This document shows positions 1-9,683 of a DNA stretch of 19,433 nucleotides, piece after piece; the first letter of the stretch is position 1, and the number at the start of each line of letters is the position of its first letter. A program made the position numbers and the translations under genes. The DNA lies in NCBI GenBank assembly GCA_022736495.1, contig DZCR01000055.1, positions 1 to 19,433 of the forward strand, written 5' to 3'. The notes below the pieces were generated by a model. The model was not told where the DNA came from and did not search any database. It worked only from the letters and a program-made list of their open reading frames with translations. Origin of the DNA: Desulfobacca acetoxidans (lineage in GTDB: Bacteria > Desulfobacterota > Desulfobaccia > Desulfobaccales > 0-14-0-80-60-11).

Positions 1-1481
1 AGGTGGCTGAAATCATCATCAACAACCTCGCGGCCCCGGCAGGCATGCTCCAGAAAGTGGAGATCGCCGGGCCGGGCTTTATCAACTTTTTCATTGCCGA
101 CAGCTACTGGTACCAGGTGATTCCCGAAATCCACCAACTGGGCCTGGCCTATGGCGACAGCGACCTGGGCGCGGGGCAGAAGGTCCAGGTTGAGTTCGTC
201 AGCGCCAACCCCACCGGTCCCCTGCACATCGGCCACGGCCGGGGCGCGGCCCTGGGGGATGCCCTGGCCAATCTGTTGCAGGCCACGGGTTACGAAGTGG
301 TGCGGGAATACTATATCAACGACGTGGGCAACCAGATTCTCACCCTGGGCAAGTCCCTCTTTTTCCGCCTCCGGGAGCTGGCCGGCGATGTCGTGGAATT
401 TCCCGAGGACGGCTATCAGGGCGATTACATGAAGGACCTGGCCCGGGACTATCTGGCCGCAGGCGGTGCAGCGCCGCCGGCGGAGCCCCATGCAGACGTC
501 CTGAAAACCCTGGGGCGTTATGCGGGCGACGTCATCCTGGCGGGCATCAGGCAAGACCTGGATGATTTCGGGGTTGGCTTTGATACCTGGTTCAGCGAAA
601 CCGAACTCTACCGCCAGGGCCGGGTGGAGCAGAGTTTCAGCCTGCTGCGCGATAAAGGCTATCTTTACGAGGCCGACGGCGCCCTGTGGTTCAAAGCCAC
701 CGCCTTCGGGGACGAAAAGGACCGGGTGGTGCGCCGCAGCAATGGGGCCACTACCTACTTCGCCTCGGATATCGCTTACCACCTGCACAAATTCCAGCAG
801 GGGTATACCCAAGTGGTGGACATCTGGGGGGCCGACCATCACGGCTATGTGCCCCGGCTTCAGGCCGCGGCCCAGGCCCTGGGGTTTACGGGCCGCTTGC
901 AGGTAATCCTGGTACAGTTGGTGTCGCTGTTACGCCAGGGAGAGCCCGTGGCTATGACCACCCGGGGCGGCACTTTTGTCACCTTGCGGGAGGTGATCGA
1001 CGAAGTGGGGAAGGATGCGGCCCGCTTCATCTTTCTTTCCCGGCGGCCCGACGCCCACCTGGAGTTCGACCTGGAAGTGGCCAAACAGCAGAACAGCGAG
1101 AATCCGGTCTATTACGTCCAGTATGCCCACGCCCGGCTGGCCTCGGTCTTTCGCCAGGCCGCGGCCCAGGGCATCGAGATGGCGGCATTGGATGCGGCCC
1201 GGTTTGCCCTCCTGACCCTGCCGGAGGAATTGACCCTCCTCAAGATGCTGGCCAATTACCCGGAATTGGTGGAAGGTGCAGCCCGTAATCTGGAGCCGCA
1301 TCGTATCACTTATTTCTTGACGGAACTGGCCGCACAATTGCATAGTTATTACTACAAACATCGCTTTATTTCTGACGATGCCGAACTGACCCAGGCCCGC
1401 TTTTGGCTGGTAGAAAGTGTGAAGACCGTATTGGCGCATGGTTTGGGGATCTTGGGGGTGGAGGCCCCGGAAACCATGTAG
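1..1481 (+). CDS. argS: Arginyl-tRNA synthetase, 5'-truncated by window edge
   Basis: Class I aminoacyl-tRNA synthetase that charges tRNA-Arg with arginine in the cytoplasm. The frame is already open at the first base. About 492 residues are visible against a usual 550-580, so roughly 60 N-terminal residues (part of the tRNA D-loop-recognising domain) lie upstream. The class I signature SANPTGPLHIGHGRG sits near visible residues 67-81, with HIGH intact. The second signature, normally KMSTRAGT-like, reads VAMTTRGGTF near residue 315; the first Lys is replaced, which is tolerated in ArgRS, where this motif is variable. The C-terminal helical DALR anticodon-binding domain is present (PVYYVQYAHARLASV, then YYKHRFIS). 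It ends at TAG. The SPOR gene follows after 16 nt, so the two are probably co-transcribed. Identification is firm; only the start is missing. Confidence 0.97.
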   Translation, partial: VAEIIINNLAAPAGMLQKVEIAGPGFINFFIADSYWYQVIPEIHQLGLAYGDSDLGAGQKVQVEFVSANPTGPLHIGHGRGAALGDALANLLQATGYEVVREYYINDVGNQILTLGKSLFFRLRELAGDVVEFPEDGYQGDYMKDLARDYLAAGGAAPPAEPHADVLKTLGRYAGDVILAGIRQDLDDFGVGFDTWFSETELYRQGRVEQSFSLLRDKGYLYEADGALWFKATAFGDEKDRVVRRSNGATTYFASDIAYHLHKFQQGYTQVVDIWGADHHGYVPRLQAAAQALGFTGRLQVILVQLVSLLRQGEPVAMTTRGGTFVTLREVIDEVGKDAARFIFLSRRPDAHLEFDLEVAKQQNSENPVYYVQYAHARLASVFRQAAAQGIEMAALDAARFALLTLPEELTLLKMLANYPELVEGAARNLEPHRITYFLTELAAQLHSYYYKHRFISDDAELTQARFWLVESVKTVLAHGLGILGVEAPETM

Positions 1482-1497
1482 GGCGACAGGAGGAAAG

Positions 1498-2415
1498 GTG
1501 CGGCGACAATTGGGCTTACCGGGTTTACAGCAGAAACATCCCACGGGAGGTGAAGTGGAGACAGGCCGGGGAAAAAAGAGTAAAAAGACCGGGTGGCATC
1601 TGACTCTGGGGCTCAAGGAGACCATCTTCGCCGGGATCGGTGTGGTGGGTTTAATGATGATGAGTTTCGCGCTGGGAGCCCTGGCGGGACGGGGGGATAT
1701 CTACCGGGCGGCTTATTCCTGGGGTCTCATGTCCCCGGAAGGGCCCAAAATGGCCCAGTGGACGCCGGAAGGAGTTGCTGGTGGCCCCCCAGCCGTAACC
1801 CCGGCGGCACCGGAAACCGGTAGTGCGTCAAATAATCCGATCCCGGTGGCGTCCGCTCCTGCGCCTGCTGTCGCCCCATCGCCTCAAGCTCCGGCGACGC
1901 TTCCGGTAGCAGCGGCGGCCAAACCGGAGAAACCAAGGCCGGTGGTCACCGGGTCCGTCGCGCCCCTTTCCCCTCCCGTGGCTTTGGTTCCCGCCAAGAA
2001 AAAGGCCAAAACCGGAACTATCCTTAAGGACCCCAAGGCCCGGGAAGAAGAAATGCGCCGGGTGCGCCAGGAGGTGGTCCAAAAGCTCAAGTTCCAGAAT
2101 AGCTTCGATACGGCTCCCAAGGCACGGCTGCCCAAGGGGAAAGACCATGAAAAGGTCCAGGCCAAGGCCGGCGGCGCCCAATCCCAATCCCCGCAAGTGG
2201 GGGTGGGTCAGTATCGGAACAGCAAGGAGGCTCAGGCCAAAGCGGCTGAATTGCAGAAAAAAGGAATCAAGGCCACGGTCAGGAAGACCAAGGACTCCAA
2301 GGGGACATTATATGTCGTCTGTAAACCCGGGGCCGCCCATCACACCGACACGGAAACGCTGGCCAAGAAACCGGAAAAAAGCAGCGGCCCCGTTAAGAAA
2401 CCTAAAATCGACTAG
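1498..2415 (+). CDS. SPOR-domain inner-membrane protein
   Basis: A bitopic membrane protein of about 305 residues: a basic cytoplasmic tail, one transmembrane segment (core IFAGIGVVGLMMMSFALGAL), a long Pro/Ala/Lys-rich periplasmic linker and a C-terminal SPOR domain. The SPOR part is recognised by VGQYRNSKEAQAKAAELQKK followed by GIKATVRK and TLYVVCKPG, the usual repeat of about 70 residues that binds denuded peptidoglycan glycans at division septa. I chose GTG 1498 because AGGAGG lies 4 nt upstream. A second in-frame GTG at 1555 is also preceded by GGGAGG and would give a protein 19 residues shorter. It follows argS by 16 nt; this argS-SPOR pairing is familiar in Deltaproteobacteria. A role at the septum or in peptidoglycan maintenance is inferred from the domain; no partner is identifiable here. 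Confidence 0.85.
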   Translation: MRRQLGLPGLQQKHPTGGEVETGRGKKSKKTGWHLTLGLKETIFAGIGVVGLMMMSFALGALAGRGDIYRAAYSWGLMSPEGPKMAQWTPEGVAGGPPAVTPAAPETGSASNNPIPVASAPAPAVAPSPQAPATLPVAAAAKPEKPRPVVTGSVAPLSPPVALVPAKKKAKTGTILKDPKAREEEMRRVRQEVVQKLKFQNSFDTAPKARLPKGKDHEKVQAKAGGAQSQSPQVGVGQYRNSKEAQAKAAELQKKGIKATVRKTKDSKGTLYVVCKPGAAHHTDTETLAKKPEKSSGPVKKPKID

Positions 2416-2502
2416 CAGGTATCCCGCGCAGGTCGGGGCAGCGACTAACGGGAGTGGCCAAAGAAACCACGCCTTTGCGGGAAATATGCTTCGTCCTCTC
2501 CC

Positions 2503-2626
2503 TTACCGATCCAGTTCCCGGATCAATGCGTCGATTTCATTAATTCTGAGTTGTGTGCCAAAAAGCGCTTTTGGCGGGGGCGATGTTCTGCGCACCTTAC
2601 TCGTCTGAGGGGCGATAGACCGCCAT
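2503..2626 (-). pseudogene. Small protein-like frame with a frameshift, unknown function
   Basis: Downstream of the protease stop, an ATG (2626) reads MAVYRPSDE and then meets TAA. In the next frame, without a stop, the sequence continues SKVRRTSPPPKALFG, then TQLRINEIDALIRELDR, and ends at TAA (2503-2505). The second half looks like a genuine protein C-terminus with an amphipathic helix. Joining both gives about 41 residues if a two-base AG unit was lost at GACGAGTAAG, or a +1 shift occurs there. A GTG at 2595 would start an unbroken 30-residue version. I do not recognise the family. It may be a decayed small gene, a recoded gene or chance. Confidence 0.3.
2557..2575. repeat. Near-perfect palindrome in convergent intergenic region
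   Basis: GCCAAAAAGCGCTTTTGGC is an inverted repeat with one unpaired base, lying between the convergent SPOR (plus) and protease (minus) genes. It could form a 7-bp hairpin in RNA from either strand but has no T-tract on either side, so a terminator role is uncertain. It lies inside the small protein-like frame at 2503-2626. Confidence 0.4.
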
Positions 2627-2630
2627 AATC

Positions 2631-3368
2631 CTAATTCACCTGCATCTGGGGGCGCGGGATATTCACCCCCGGTCGCGCCGGGAGGGTTTTGCCGTTGGCC
2701 CCCTGGCCCGGTAACGGACGAGGGGGGCCATCCTTCAGGGCCACCACCCGGTAGCCCGGCACCGCGAAATTGATGTTTTGGCCTTTTACCTGAAAGGTGG
2801 TGATACCGATGACCTGGCCTTTCATATTGACCACCGGGCCGCCACTGGAACCGGGGGAGATGGGGGCCGAGATTTGCAGGAATTCCCCCCGGTTCTTAAT
2901 AGTGCGAATTGCGGAGACCATGCCGTCGGTCACGGTGTGTTCCAGTCCCAGGGGGCTGCCCAAGACCACTACGTGCTCGCCGACTGCGGGGCGGTCGTTG
3001 CTCACTGTCAGGTAATGGGGGGAGCCGCCGGGCAGATTCACCGCCAACTTGACCACATCGGCCTTGTCATCCGCGGCCACCATCTCGGTCAGGGGGTAGA
3101 CCTCCCCTTTGGGCAGTTTTACTTCGGCCCGGGCCACCCCTTTGATGACGTGTAGATTAGTGATGAGATGACCGTGCGCATCAACGAAGAAGCCGCTGCC
3201 GATGCGGATGACCTTGCCTTGCGCGTTAAATCCAGCCACGGTCACCACCGCGGGGAGCACCTTTTTAATCAGTTCGGGAAGACTTTCCTGGGCCCGGGCG
3301 GGGCTGCCGTTGAGGCCCGATATTATTATGAGGACAATGGCCATACCGGCCGCGATCCGTAGCTTCAC
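2631..3368 (-). CDS. Trypsin-like periplasmic serine protease (S1C, HtrA-like, no PDZ)
   Basis: A secreted serine endopeptidase of about 245 residues with a DegP/HtrA-type catalytic fold. A signal peptide spans residues 1-26 (hydrophobic core AGMAIVLIIISGL, likely cleavage after ARA). The catalytic triad is visible: His73 in ITNLHVI, Asp104 in DDKADVVKLAV and Ser175 in SPGSSGGPVVN. The chain ends about 70 residues after the serine with a Pro-rich tail, so the PDZ domains of DegP/DegS are absent; substrate selection must differ from classic HtrA. GTG 3368 is chosen because the signal peptide begins directly there (VKLRIAAGM). The frame stays open upstream into the cyclase remnant, so an automated call might start at ATG 3812 (393 residues). 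I consider that less likely because the signal peptide would then be internal. The protease probably acts in envelope quality control. Confidence 0.85.
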   Translation of the reverse strand: MKLRIAAGMAIVLIIISGLNGSPARAQESLPELIKKVLPAVVTVAGFNAQGKVIRIGSGFFVDAHGHLITNLHVIKGVARAEVKLPKGEVYPLTEMVAADDKADVVKLAVNLPGGSPHYLTVSNDRPAVGEHVVVLGSPLGLEHTVTDGMVSAIRTIKNRGEFLQISAPISPGSSGGPVVNMKGQVIGITTFQVKGQNINFAVPGYRVVALKDGPPRPLPGQGANGKTLPARPGVNIPRPQMQVN

Positions 3369-3528
3369 TATGAGGCCCCCCGGCAAGTGAGGAGTTTTGG
3401 CAGGATTCCGGTTTGCTTCGGCAATTCTCCTTGTTCTTATCCGAGTTGTGGTTCTTTGGCAATTCCTTTTCCAAACATGCGTGAATATCTGGGGTGTGCC
3501 GCGTGAAAGGGTTGTGAAGCCCGCCACC

Positions 3529-3868
3529 TCTTCCTTGAGCAAAAGCTCCGGGTAGTCTTCGTGGCCCAGCAACTCCTGACAATTGAGGGCCTGCCGCATG
3601 CCCTTGGCGTGGACTTTGACTTCTTCACCGAGAATGAGACCCCGTCCCGCGGCGTTTATCAAGGTTGGGGAGATGAGCACCTGCCCGCCTACGGTGAAGC
3701 TTTCGATGCGCGCCGTCAGGTTGACCGTGCGTCCCACGACCCCGTACTTCGAGCGCTTTGTCGAGCCGATGTTGCCCACCGCCACCTCACCGGTATGGAT
3801 GCCTATCCCCATCTCGATTTCGGGCCCTTTTACTTGGAGATATTGGGGTGCGGTGATGTGCCAGTGTC
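3529..3868 (-). pseudogene. Truncated class III adenylate/guanylate cyclase remnant
   Basis: About 110 codons encode the C-terminal half of a class III nucleotide cyclase catalytic domain. MGIGIHTGEVAVGNIGS, KYGVVGRTVNLTARIES and VLISPTLINAAG are hallmark blocks, ending with a VHAKGM...ELLG strand typical of the domain end. The transition-state Asn and Arg (VNLTAR) are present. The first half, with the metal-binding aspartates, is missing: upstream the sequence becomes the efflux outer-membrane-factor gene. The fragment therefore cannot be an active cyclase. The outer-membrane-factor stop (3830-3832) lies within it in another frame. Downstream it runs in frame without a stop through an Arg/Thr-rich linker into the protease signal peptide. 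It is probably a leftover of a rearrangement; translation from ATG 3812 as a fusion with the protease cannot be excluded. Confidence 0.75.
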
Positions 3869-5281
3869 GTTCTGAGTCTGCCAGCCGCCGCCCAGGGCCC
3901 GGTAGAGGGCGATGACGGCCAGGAGTTCGTTGGCCCGGTCTTGGGTTAACCTGAGTTCGGACTCGAATAACTGCCGGTCGGAATCCAACACCTCCAGGTA
4001 GGGAGTCACGCCCCCATAATAGCGTTGGTAGGCCAGGTCGGTCTGCTGGCTCAAGGCCTTGACCTGTTTGCCGGTTTCGAGGCGCACTTCCTTCAGCATA
4101 CGCACCCCCACCAGGGAGTCGGACACTTCCTGGAAGGCTTGCTGGATGGACTTTTTGTAGGTGAGCAGGGCTTCCTGTTTCACGGCCTCCGCGGCCCGGA
4201 CCCCGGCCCGGAGCCGCCCGGCCTGGAAGATGGGCTGGGTGATGCCCGGCGCCACGATATCCCAGAAACTGGCCGGGCCGGTGAACAGGCTTTTCAAGGC
4301 CGCGGATTCCCACCCGGAGACGCCGGTAATCCTGATGTTGGGGAACAGCAGCGCCTTGGCTTGGCCGATGCGGGCGTTGGCCGCCACCAGGGTCTGCTCG
4401 GCAAAGCGGATGTCAGGGCGCCGCTCCAGCAGAGAAGAAGTCAGACCTGGTGGGATGGAGACGGTTAAATCCTGCCCCAGCAGAGACTTACCCCGGGGGA
4501 TGGGTCCCGGGTTCCGCCCCAGCAAGATGCTTATCAGGTTTTCTTTCTGTTCAATGGCCCGCTTCAGGTCGGGAACCACGGCCCGGGCCCCATAGAGCAG
4601 ATTTTCGGTCATCAGTACCGGCGTCAGGGAATCCCAGCCATAGTCGAAGCGCGCCTTCACCAGCTTGAGGGATTCTTCCCGGGTCTTGACGGTGCGGTTG
4701 CTGATCTCCAACTGCTGGTCCAGTGCCCGAAGCTCGATGTAAGCCCGGGCCAGGTCGGTGACCAGGATCTGGATGACAAAGTTGCGGTTTTCTTCCGAGG
4801 CGAAAAACTCAGCCCGGGCCGCTTCGGTAGCCCGGCGGATGCGGCCGAAGAAGTCCAACTCCCAGGAGAGGTCGCCGAAGACCAGGCCCGCCATGCGCTC
4901 CCTGAGGGTGACATTGAACGGCGTGAAGCCCCGGGTTGAGGTGCGGGTGGTTTCCAACTGGCTATTGGCATTCACCGTGGGAAAGAGAAAAGACCGCTGG
5001 ATGGTCACCTGCTCCCGGGCCGCCAGCACCCGCTGGGCCGCAATCTGCACGTCGTAGTTTTCCTGCAGGGCGATCTTGATCAACTCCTGGAGCTTGGGGT
5101 CCTTAAAGACCTCAAACCACTTCAGGTCCCCGAAGGAAGCTTCGGCCGGTTTCGTGGGGATACCTGAACCTTCTCCCCGAAAGTCAGGGGGCACCGGGTA
5201 CGCAGGCCGCTGGTAGTCCGGACCGACAGCACAACCGCCAAGCAGTGCGATCATCAGCAGAGTGGTGAACAGGTTCCTCAT
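3830..5281 (-). CDS. RND efflux outer-membrane factor lipoprotein (NodT/OprM family)
   Basis: An outer-membrane channel of about 483 residues that forms the TolC-like exit duct of the tripartite pump encoded just upstream. A lipoprotein signal peptide [17 protein letters not shown] gives Cys17 as the lipidated residue, followed by AVGPDYQRP, the usual start of mature NodT-type factors. Two OEP repeats follow, with typical blocks [38 protein letters not shown] and the terminal [12 protein letters not shown] 5281 overlaps the pump stop codon as ATGA, with AAGGAGA upstream, so translation is probably coupled. After GGGWQ, where relatives usually stop, there are 15 extra residues that run into the cyclase remnant, suggesting the original 3' end was replaced at a recombination junction. 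Identification is firm. Confidence 0.94.
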   Translation of the reverse strand: MRNLFTTLLMIALLGGCAVGPDYQRPAYPVPPDFRGEGSGIPTKPAEASFGDLKWFEVFKDPKLQELIKIALQENYDVQIAAQRVLAAREQVTIQRSFLFPTVNANSQLETTRTSTRGFTPFNVTLRERMAGLVFGDLSWELDFFGRIRRATEAARAEFFASEENRNFVIQILVTDLARAYIELRALDQQLEISNRTVKTREESLKLVKARFDYGWDSLTPVLMTENLLYGARAVVPDLKRAIEQKENLISILLGRNPGPIPRGKSLLGQDLTVSIPPGLTSSLLERRPDIRFAEQTLVAANARIGQAKALLFPNIRITGVSGWESAALKSLFTGPASFWDIVAPGITQPIFQAGRLRAGVRAAEAVKQEALLTYKKSIQQAFQEVSDSLVGVRMLKEVRLETGKQVKALSQQTDLAYQRYYGGVTPYLEVLDSDRQLFESELRLTQDRANELLAVIALYRALGGGWQTQNDTGTSPHPNISK

Positions 5282-8200
5282 GGCTGGTCTCCTTGATCGC
5301 CGGGGGAATCGTCCCTGTCTGCGGCAGGCTTGGGGTGTTCCTTGCCTTGGCGGTGAGAAAATTTCTCCACCACATAAAAGGTGACCGGGATCAGAAAGAT
5401 GGCGATGACGGTGGCCGTCGCCATGCCGCCGATGACCGCGGTGCCCATGACCTTCCGGGCAATGGCCCCAGACCCCGAGGCCAGGGCCAGGGGTATGCAC
5501 CCAAGGATAAAGGCAAAGCTCGTCATGAGAATGGGGCGGAGCCGGAGACGCGCCCCCTCCAGGGCCGCATCGGCAATGTCCTTGCCTTTCTCGTACTCCA
5601 CCTTGGCGAACTCCACGATCAGGATGGCGTTTTTTGCCGCCAGGCCGATGAGCATGACCAGGCCGATCTGGGCATAGAGATTCAGTTCCATATTTCGCAT
5701 AAAGATTCCCAGAAAGGCCCCGAAGACCGCAATGGGCGTGCCCAACAGCACGCTGAAGGGCAACGACCAGCTCTCGTATTGGGCCGACAGGATCAAAAAC
5801 ACGAACAACAGCGACAGGGCGAAAATGACCCAGGCGGGCACGCCTTCCTGGGCCTTTTTCTCCTGGAAGGACATGCCCAGATAGTCGTAACCCATTTCAG
5901 CCGGCATGGTCTCTTTGAAGACTTCCTCCAGGGCCTTCATTCCCTGGGTGGAACTGTACCCGGGCGCATTGACGGCATTGATCTGCACGGCGCGGTAGAG
6001 GTTGTAGCGCATAGTGAACTCCGGCCCCGAGCGCTGTTCTAAACTGGTGAGGGCGCTCAAGGGCACGGCATCGCCGTTCTGGTTGCGCACGTAGAACTGG
6101 CCAAGCTGCTCGGCGGCGGCCCGGTATTCCCCCTCGGCCTGCACATACACCTGCCACTGGCGGCCGAAGCGGTTGAAGTAATTCACAAAGTAGCCGCCCA
6201 TGAAGGCTTGCAGAACCCGGTAGACTTCACCTATGTCCACCCCTTGCTTGAGTACCTTGTCCCGGTCCACTTTAACGAAGATCTGGGGCACCGTGGGGAC
6301 GAAAGTGGTGGTGACCCGGGAGAGCTCCGGACGTTTCTGCGCCGCCGCCAGGAACTTCTTGGTGTTCTCCCAGAGGAACTTGATATCTTTGCCGGCGCGA
6401 TCCTCTAAAATGAAGGTGACCCCGCCGGCAGTACCGATGCCCGGAATGGCCGGCGGCGAGAAGGCAAAGGCCACGCCCCCGGGAAGTTTACCCATCTCCC
6501 GGTTGAGGCTGGCCATGATGGCTTCGTATTTCTCCTCCGGCTTGTGGCGCTCGTGCCAGGGCTTGAGGGTCACGAAGAAAAACCCGCTATAGGTGTTGGT
6601 GACGCCGCTCAGCATGCTGTAGCCGATTACCGAGGTGACATACTCCACCCCCGGGGTCTTCAGCATGATCTCTTCGATCTGGCTACAGACTGCACCGGTG
6701 CGCTGCATGGAGGAGGCGTCGGGCAACTGCACCCCGGCATACATATACCCCTGGTCCTCTTCCGGGAGAAAGCCGCCGGGGAGTTTCCCGCCTAACAGGC
6801 CGGCAGCCCCCGTCACCAGAACCAGAAACAGCAGGCTCATCCCTGCTTTTCTGATAAAGACCCCGCACCAACTGACATAGCCGTTGGTGGTCCGGCCGAA
6901 GAGGTCATTGAACCAGCGATAGAAGCGGCTTAAGAGGCCCCGGGATTCCTTCTTGGGCTTCAGAATCATGGCGGCCAGGGCCGGGGAGAGGGTCAGGGCG
7001 TTAAAGGCGCTGATGAGCACGGAGATGGCGATGGTGATGGCGAACTGCTGGTAGAGCCGGCCGGTGATCCCCGGAATGAAAATAGTGGGGAGAAAGACCG
7101 AGGACAGCACCAGGGCGATGGCCACCACCGGCCCGGAAACCTCCTCCATGGCCTTGATGGTTGCGTCTTTCGGTGACAGGCCGTGTTCGATGTGGTGCTC
7201 CACGGCCTCCACCACCACGATGGCGTCGTCCACCACCAGACCGATGGCCAGGACCAGCCCCATCAAGGCAATGGTGTTGATGTTAAAGCCGATGACGGGA
7301 AAGAGCGCAAAGGTGCCGATGAGGGACACGGGCACGGCCAGAGCCGGGATCAAAGTGGCCCGCCAGCCCTGAAGGAAGATGAAGACCACGATGATGACGA
7401 GGATGAGGGCTTCAAGAAGGGTGTGGACGATCTCTTTCAGGCCTTCCCGCACCGCTTGGGTGGTGTCCAGGGCGATGACATAGTCCATATCCGGCGGAAA
7501 GGACTTCTTGGCCTGCTCCATGAGCTTTTTCACCCCATCCACCGCCTGGATGGCATTGGTGCCTGGGAGCTGATACAGGGCCAGGACCGCGCCGGCCTTG
7601 CCGTTCAAACGCCCTTGGAGAGCATACGTCTGTGACCCCAGTTCCATGCGGGCCACGTCTTTCAGGCGGACCAGCGACCCGTCCGGATTGGCCCGGAGCA
7701 CGATCTGTGCAAACTCCTCCGGGTTTTCCAGGCGGCCCTGGGAGCGGATGGCGTACGTATATTCCTGTCCAGGTGGGGCCGGCTCTGCCCCCACCTGGCC
7801 CGAGGGATTCACGTTGTTCTGTTTCTGGATGGCGTCGACGATCTCGGGAATGGTGATGTTGAGCTTGGCCAGTTGGTCGGGCCTGACCCAGATGCGCATG
7901 GCATATTGACCGGCCCCAAAAACGGTGACACTGGCGATGCCAGGCACCCGGGTCATCTGATCGTTTAAGTTGATATAAGCGTAATTGGCCAGGAAGGTGG
8001 CGTCATAGGTGCCCTTGGGAGAAATGAGGTCCACTACCATCAAAGGCGCAGCCGTGGACTTCTTGACAGTGACCCCGTAATTGCGCACGTCCGCCGGTAG
8101 CTTGGCTTCGGCCTGGCTCTCCCGCATCTGGGCCAGCACCTGGTCGGTACTGGGGTCGGTGTTGACGTCGAAGTTCACGTACAACTTCATCTCGCCGTTG

Positions 8201-8451
8201 TTGGCATTCAACGAATACATGTAATTCATGTTATCCACACCGCTCATTTCCTGCTCGATGGGCGTGGCCACGGACTGCTCCACCGTCTGGGCGTCGGCGC
8301 CTACATAAGTGGTGTTGATGAAGATTTCCGGTGGGACGATGTTGGGATATTGGGAAATGGGCAGACCGAGGAGCGCTACCACTCCCACGATCACCATGAC
8401 GATGGCGATGACGATGGCCACGATGGGCCGGTTGATGAAGAAGCGCGCCAT
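5278..8451 (-). CDS. RND multidrug efflux pump, HAE1 (AcrB/MexB) family
   Basis: Inner-membrane proton-driven transporter of 1057 residues, full length for the family. It takes substrates from the periplasm or membrane and passes them to the outer-membrane factor. It begins [20 protein letters not shown], the typical first helix. The proton-relay residues are present at the same positions as in AcrB: Asp408 and Asp409 in [17 protein letters not shown] (TM4) and Lys940 in [15 protein letters not shown] (TM10). The conserved [19 protein letters not shown] and [11 protein letters not shown] blocks are also visible. The two large periplasmic loops identify a drug-type rather than a heavy-metal pump. 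The gene lies 5 nt after the adaptor and overlaps the outer-membrane factor by 4 nt. Substrate range cannot be read from sequence, and no TetR or MarR-type regulator is adjacent. Confidence 0.96.
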   Translation of the reverse strand: MARFFINRPIVAIVIAIVMVIVGVVALLGLPISQYPNIVPPEIFINTTYVGADAQTVEQSVATPIEQEMSGVDNMNYMYSLNANNGEMKLYVNFDVNTDPSTDQVLAQMRESQAEAKLPADVRNYGVTVKKSTAAPLMVVDLISPKGTYDATFLANYAYINLNDQMTRVPGIASVTVFGAGQYAMRIWVRPDQLAKLNITIPEIVDAIQKQNNVNPSGQVGAEPAPPGQEYTYAIRSQGRLENPEEFAQIVLRANPDGSLVRLKDVARMELGSQTYALQGRLNGKAGAVLALYQLPGTNAIQAVDGVKKLMEQAKKSFPPDMDYVIALDTTQAVREGLKEIVHTLLEALILVIIVVFIFLQGWRATLIPALAVPVSLIGTFALFPVIGFNINTIALMGLVLAIGLVVDDAIVVVEAVEHHIEHGLSPKDATIKAMEEVSGPVVAIALVLSSVFLPTIFIPGITGRLYQQFAITIAISVLISAFNALTLSPALAAMILKPKKESRGLLSRFYRWFNDLFGRTTNGYVSWCGVFIRKAGMSLLFLVLVTGAAGLLGGKLPGGFLPEEDQGYMYAGVQLPDASSMQRTGAVCSQIEEIMLKTPGVEYVTSVIGYSMLSGVTNTYSGFFFVTLKPWHERHKPEEKYEAIMASLNREMGKLPGGVAFAFSPPAIPGIGTAGGVTFILEDRAGKDIKFLWENTKKFLAAAQKRPELSRVTTTFVPTVPQIFVKVDRDKVLKQGVDIGEVYRVLQAFMGGYFVNYFNRFGRQWQVYVQAEGEYRAAAEQLGQFYVRNQNGDAVPLSALTSLEQRSGPEFTMRYNLYRAVQINAVNAPGYSSTQGMKALEEVFKETMPAEMGYDYLGMSFQEKKAQEGVPAWVIFALSLLFVFLILSAQYESWSLPFSVLLGTPIAVFGAFLGIFMRNMELNLYAQIGLVMLIGLAAKNAILIVEFAKVEYEKGKDIADAALEGARLRLRPILMTSFAFILGCIPLALASGSGAIARKVMGTAVIGGMATATVIAIFLIPVTFYVVEKFSHRQGKEHPKPAADRDDSPGDQGDQP

Positions 8452-8456
8452 AACCC

Positions 8457-9647
8457 CTACCTCTCCTGCTTCCCGGTGGGGGAGGCTGGAGCACTGGCCG
8501 GCGGCTCCTCGTACGGCTTAGGAGTGACAACCATGCCGGCTTTGACCTTTTGGATCCCTTCCACAATCACGCGCTCTCCGGGTTTAAGGCCTTCGTCGAC
8601 CACCCAGAGGGGGCCGGTGCGTTCGCCCACCTTGACCCAGCGGAGATCCACCTTGTTGTCCGGACCTACCACAGCCACCTGGAACCTGCCCTGCAACTCA
8701 TTTACTGCCCGCTGGGGGACCAGCAACGCCCCTTTCTGCGTTTCGATCAAGGCCCGGATCTTGGCAAACTGCCCGGGACGCAGAATATTGCCGGGATTGG
8801 GAAAGAGGGTGGCTATCTTGATGGTGCCCGTGCGCTCGTCCACCTGGCGGTCGGCAAAGTAAATCCTGCCTTTATGGGGAAAGACCCTGCCGTCGGCTAA
8901 GATGAGCTCCAGGTTGGGCCCTTTGGACTCGGGGTTCCCCTTGGCCTCGGCCTCCTGGCTAAAGCGCATATATTCCTGCTCGCTGAGGGGAATGAATACC
9001 TTAATGGGATTTACCGTGGATACGGTGGTAAGTTCCGGGCCTCCGGGGTTCCCCACCAGGTCGCCTAATTGAGCCTTGGCGATGCCGGCAATGCCGTCGA
9101 TGGGCGAGGTGATCTTGGTGAAGCTGAGATCGATTTCGTCCTTGCGCACCGCCGCCTTGGCGGCCTGCACCGCGGCCTTGGCCGAGGCCTCCCGGCCGAT
9201 GGCGTCATCCAGGTCTTTTTTGCTCACCGCGTTCACCGCCGCCAGAGGCCTGATCTTCTCCAGATTGGCCTTGGCAGTGTACAGTTGGCCTTCGCTGATG
9301 GCCAACTGCCCTTTCGCCTGTTCCAACGTCGCCTGGAAAGGCCGGGGGTCGATCTCGAAGAGGACCTGACCCTTCTTCACCTCGGAGCCTTCCTTATAGT
9401 TTTGCTTGATGAGGTAGCCCTGGACCTGGGCGTTGATCTTGGCGTTCACCAGGCCGTCGGTGGTCCCCACCCACTCCCGCACGATGGGCACGTCCTGGAC
9501 GACCACCGGCGTTACCTCCACCACGGGAGCACCCGGGCCGGTGGCCTTGGGCTCGCTGCAACCACTCGCCAGGCAAGCCGACAGCCAGACGGCAACCAGA
9601 AGATAAGCGGACAGTCCGGGGTTCCGGACCTCATCATACCGATTCAT
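8457..9647 (-). CDS. RND efflux periplasmic adaptor (membrane fusion protein)
   Basis: The HlyD/AcrA-type adaptor that connects the RND pump with the outer-membrane factor. About 396 residues from ATG 9647, chosen because GAGG lies 9 nt upstream; an ATG at 9662 in the same frame has no ribosome-binding site. An N-terminal lipoprotein signal carries a good lipobox (WLSAC), with a second Cys five residues later (ASGC). The mature protein shows the barrel-sandwich half motif [20 protein letters not shown] and [21 protein letters not shown], a coiled-coil hairpin, the return lipoyl strand [14 protein letters not shown], a beta-barrel region ([20 protein letters not shown]) and a C-terminal membrane-proximal domain. 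It is first in the MFP-RND-OMF operon, with the pump start 5 nt downstream. Identification is firm. Confidence 0.94.
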   Translation of the reverse strand: MNRYDEVRNPGLSAYLLVAVWLSACLASGCSEPKATGPGAPVVEVTPVVVQDVPIVREWVGTTDGLVNAKINAQVQGYLIKQNYKEGSEVKKGQVLFEIDPRPFQATLEQAKGQLAISEGQLYTAKANLEKIRPLAAVNAVSKKDLDDAIGREASAKAAVQAAKAAVRKDEIDLSFTKITSPIDGIAGIAKAQLGDLVGNPGGPELTTVSTVNPIKVFIPLSEQEYMRFSQEAEAKGNPESKGPNLELILADGRVFPHKGRIYFADRQVDERTGTIKIATLFPNPGNILRPGQFAKIRALIETQKGALLVPQRAVNELQGRFQVAVVGPDNKVDLRWVKVGERTGPLWVVDEGLKPGERVIVEGIQKVKAGMVVTPKPYEEPPASAPASPTGKQER

Positions 9648-9683
9648 AGGCGTTGACCTCATCTCTTAAAAATCTTGAATTTT

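Noticed and set aside
930..1625. Minus-strand open frame of 231 codons opposite argS
   Set aside because: Antisense shadow of argS and the SPOR start; no motif, no ribosome-binding site of note.
3869..4313. Minus-strand frame upstream of the cyclase remnant, continuous with it
   Set aside because: It is an out-of-frame reading of the outer-membrane-factor gene on the same strand, Pro/Arg/Gly-rich and without domain signature; it should not be added to the cyclase or protease.
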